From an uncultured Bacteroidales bacterium (GTDB lineage Bacteria > Bacteroidota > Bacteroidia > Bacteroidales > F082): a stretch of DNA of 6,376 nt. Location: NCBI GenBank assembly GCA_937906455.1, contig CALCYT010000002.1, positions 1-6,376 of the forward strand, in the 5' to 3' direction. This document shows, one piece after another, positions 5,140 through 6,376 of the stretch. Position 1 is the first letter of the stretch; each line of letters starts with the position of its first letter. Made by a program: the position numbers and the translations under genes. The notes below the pieces were generated by a model that was not told where the DNA came from, searched no databases, and saw only the letters and a program-made list of their open reading frames with translations.

Positions 5140-6376
5140 TTATGTTTTTCTAATTGATATTTTTGCCGTGATTTTATCCACAAGCTCTTGAGGCTCAGCG
5201 TTTTCGAGAGAGTCTGCCATCTCTAAGGAGGCAAGCGTCTCCGAGCAGATGTACTCTCCGAAGCGTTCCACCGGCTTCATGATGTCGGCGTTTCTCTCGA
5301 TGCTGAGGATAATCTTGTCGGTGACTTCAAGGCCGCTTTCTTTTCTCATGTTCTGCACGCGGTTGATGATTTCTCTCGCGAGGCCTTCCTCAAACAAATC
5401 GGGTGTGATGTTGATGTCGAGGGCTACGGTCATGTTGTCTTGTGTCGTCACTGTCCAGCCCGGGATGTCCTCCGTGGTGATGAGTGCGTCTTCGAGAATC
5501 AGGTTAACTTCCTGACCGTCAATGCTTATCGTCGCACCGCCGTTCTTCTCGAAGCTTCTGATGTCGTCCTGGCTCATGGTGTTGAAATACTTCGTGAGCT
5601 GTCCCATCAGCTTGGCGTAGCGTGTCTTCAGCGAGGCGAAGTTAGGTCTGACTTTCTTGACCAAGATATTGAGTTCGCCTGTCAGATATTCCACTTTCTT
5701 CACGTTGACTTCCGAAAGGATAAGGCCTTCGACTTTCTGCAGTTGTTGCATCATCTCGTCGGAAAGCACCGGAATCATTATCCTTGACAGTGGCTGGCGC
5801 ACACGGATGTTGGCTTTCTTTCTCAACGATAGCACCATTGAGGCGACGAGTTGCGCCATCTCCATGCGTTCCTCAAGTTTCTTGTCGATGAAATCGGCGT
5901 TGACCTTCGGAAACGTTGTCAGATGCACTGATTCCGCGCTGTCGCGGTGTGTCACCTCGTTGAGGTCGCGGTATAGCTGTTCGCTGAAGAAGGGCGCGAT
6001 AGGCGAGATGAGGCGTGCGATGGTGTCGAGGCAGGTGTATAACGTCTGATAGGCCGAGGTCTTGTCATCGGAGCCGTTGCTCTTCCAGAAACGGCGGCGT
6101 GACAGGCGGACGTACCAGTTGCTGAGATGTGCATCGACGAAGGTGCCGATGGCGCGTCCTGCCTTGGTAGGCTCGTAGCTCTCGTAGTCTTTCTCCACTT
6201 CCAAGATGAGGGAGTTAAGCTCGGAGAGTATCCATCTGTCTATCTCCGGGCGTTGCTCAAACGGGATGTCGGCCTCCTTGTACTCAAAGCCGTCGATGTT
6301 GGCGTAGAGTGCGAAGAAAGCGTAGGTGTTGTATAACGTCCCAAAGAACTTACGGCGCACGTCGTCAACGCCGTCT
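5140..6376 (-). CDS. ileS: Isoleucyl-tRNA synthetase, C-terminal 411 residues (5' part outside window)
   Basis: Class I aminoacyl-tRNA synthetase that charges tRNA-Ile. Only the 3' part is present: the frame is open to the window edge, and the first visible residues, DGVDDVRRKFFGTLYNTYAF, follow the catalytic core. The HIGH and KMSKS motifs and the editing domain lie outside. Next comes the anticodon-binding helical domain (about 46-200 of the visible part), marked by LSNWYVRLSRRRFW (84-97) and SLRKKANIRVRQPLSRIMI (183-201). After it is a C-terminal region with LDINITPDLFEEGLAREIIN (319-338). The only cysteines, at visible positions 115 and 377, cannot form the C-terminal zinc finger of E. 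coli-type IleRS, so this appears to be the eukaryote-like type 2 enzyme. A GTG at 6358-6360 within the frame is an internal valine, not the start. The stop is TAA 5140-5142, 14 nt before the DksA-like gene. Confidence 0.96.
   Translation of the reverse strand, partial: DGVDDVRRKFFGTLYNTYAFFALYANIDGFEYKEADIPFEQRPEIDRWILSELNSLILEVEKDYESYEPTKAGRAIGTFVDAHLSNWYVRLSRRRFWKSNGSDDKTSAYQTLYTCLDTIARLISPIAPFFSEQLYRDLNEVTHRDSAESVHLTTFPKVNADFIDKKLEERMEMAQLVASMVLSLRKKANIRVRQPLSRIMIPVLSDEMMQQLQKVEGLILSEVNVKKVEYLTGELNILVKKVRPNFASLKTRYAKLMGQLTKYFNTMSQDDIRSFEKNGGATISIDGQEVNLILEDALITTEDIPGWTVTTQDNMTVALDINITPDLFEEGLAREIINRVQNMRKESGLEVTDKIILSIERNADIMKPVERFGEYICSETLASLEMADSLENAEPQELVDKITAKISIRKT

Noticed and set aside
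5140..6360. GTG at 6358-6360 as an independent start for a shorter ileS-like gene.
   Set aside because: The frame continues upstream with conserved IleRS residues (DGVDD) to the window edge; the codon is an internal valine.
1..6376. A new multi-gene system such as a defence island, biosynthetic cluster or integrated element.
   Set aside because: All seven genes belong to recognised families, mostly core functions, with consistent base composition and no integrase, transposase, attachment-site duplication or toxin-like gene.

Overview
The window looks like a chromosomal segment of a Bacteroidales-type bacterium (Bacteroidota), roughly half G+C. The evidence is the order ileS, a TraR/DksA-family gene and lspA; an ATP synthase beta subunit with an insertion and a very short epsilon subunit; an O/P-type porin; and a -7 promoter box of the Bacteroidetes form TAnnTTTG (TATCTTTG). 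All seven genes are read from the minus strand. I cannot name a genus.

The first transcription unit, in reading order from the high-coordinate end, is ileS (5' part outside the window), a DksA-like gene, lspA, atpD and atpC. The genes are packed as a polycistronic operon: a 14-nt gap, a 4-bp ATGA overlap, a 17-bp overlap, then a 3-nt gap. It joins translation (isoleucyl-tRNA synthetase), a presumed RNA-polymerase secondary-channel regulator, lipoprotein maturation (signal peptidase II) and two catalytic-head subunits of F1 ATP synthase. No other ATP synthase gene is in the window, so beta and epsilon are at least partly separated from the rest of the complex.

The only real intergenic region (2235-2410, 176 bp) holds an imperfectly palindromic element just past atpC, with a T-tract after it. 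Next come a 13-bp perfect inverted repeat with a 4-nt loop and a strong -7 promoter box for the next unit.

The second unit is a signal-peptide-bearing beta-barrel porin of the Porin_O_P family, followed 18 nt later by an inner-membrane protein of the YeiH/putative sulfate exporter family, which runs off the low-coordinate edge. Together they suggest an anion route across both membranes, with unknown substrate.

Most of this is core genome. I found no mobile element, CRISPR array, RNA gene or defence system. The points worth a second look are the DksA-like protein that has lost three of four zinc ligands but keeps its coiled-coil tip motif, the atpDC pair outside a full atp operon, the minimal epsilon subunit, the dispersed-repeat-like element, and the palindrome at the porin promoter.
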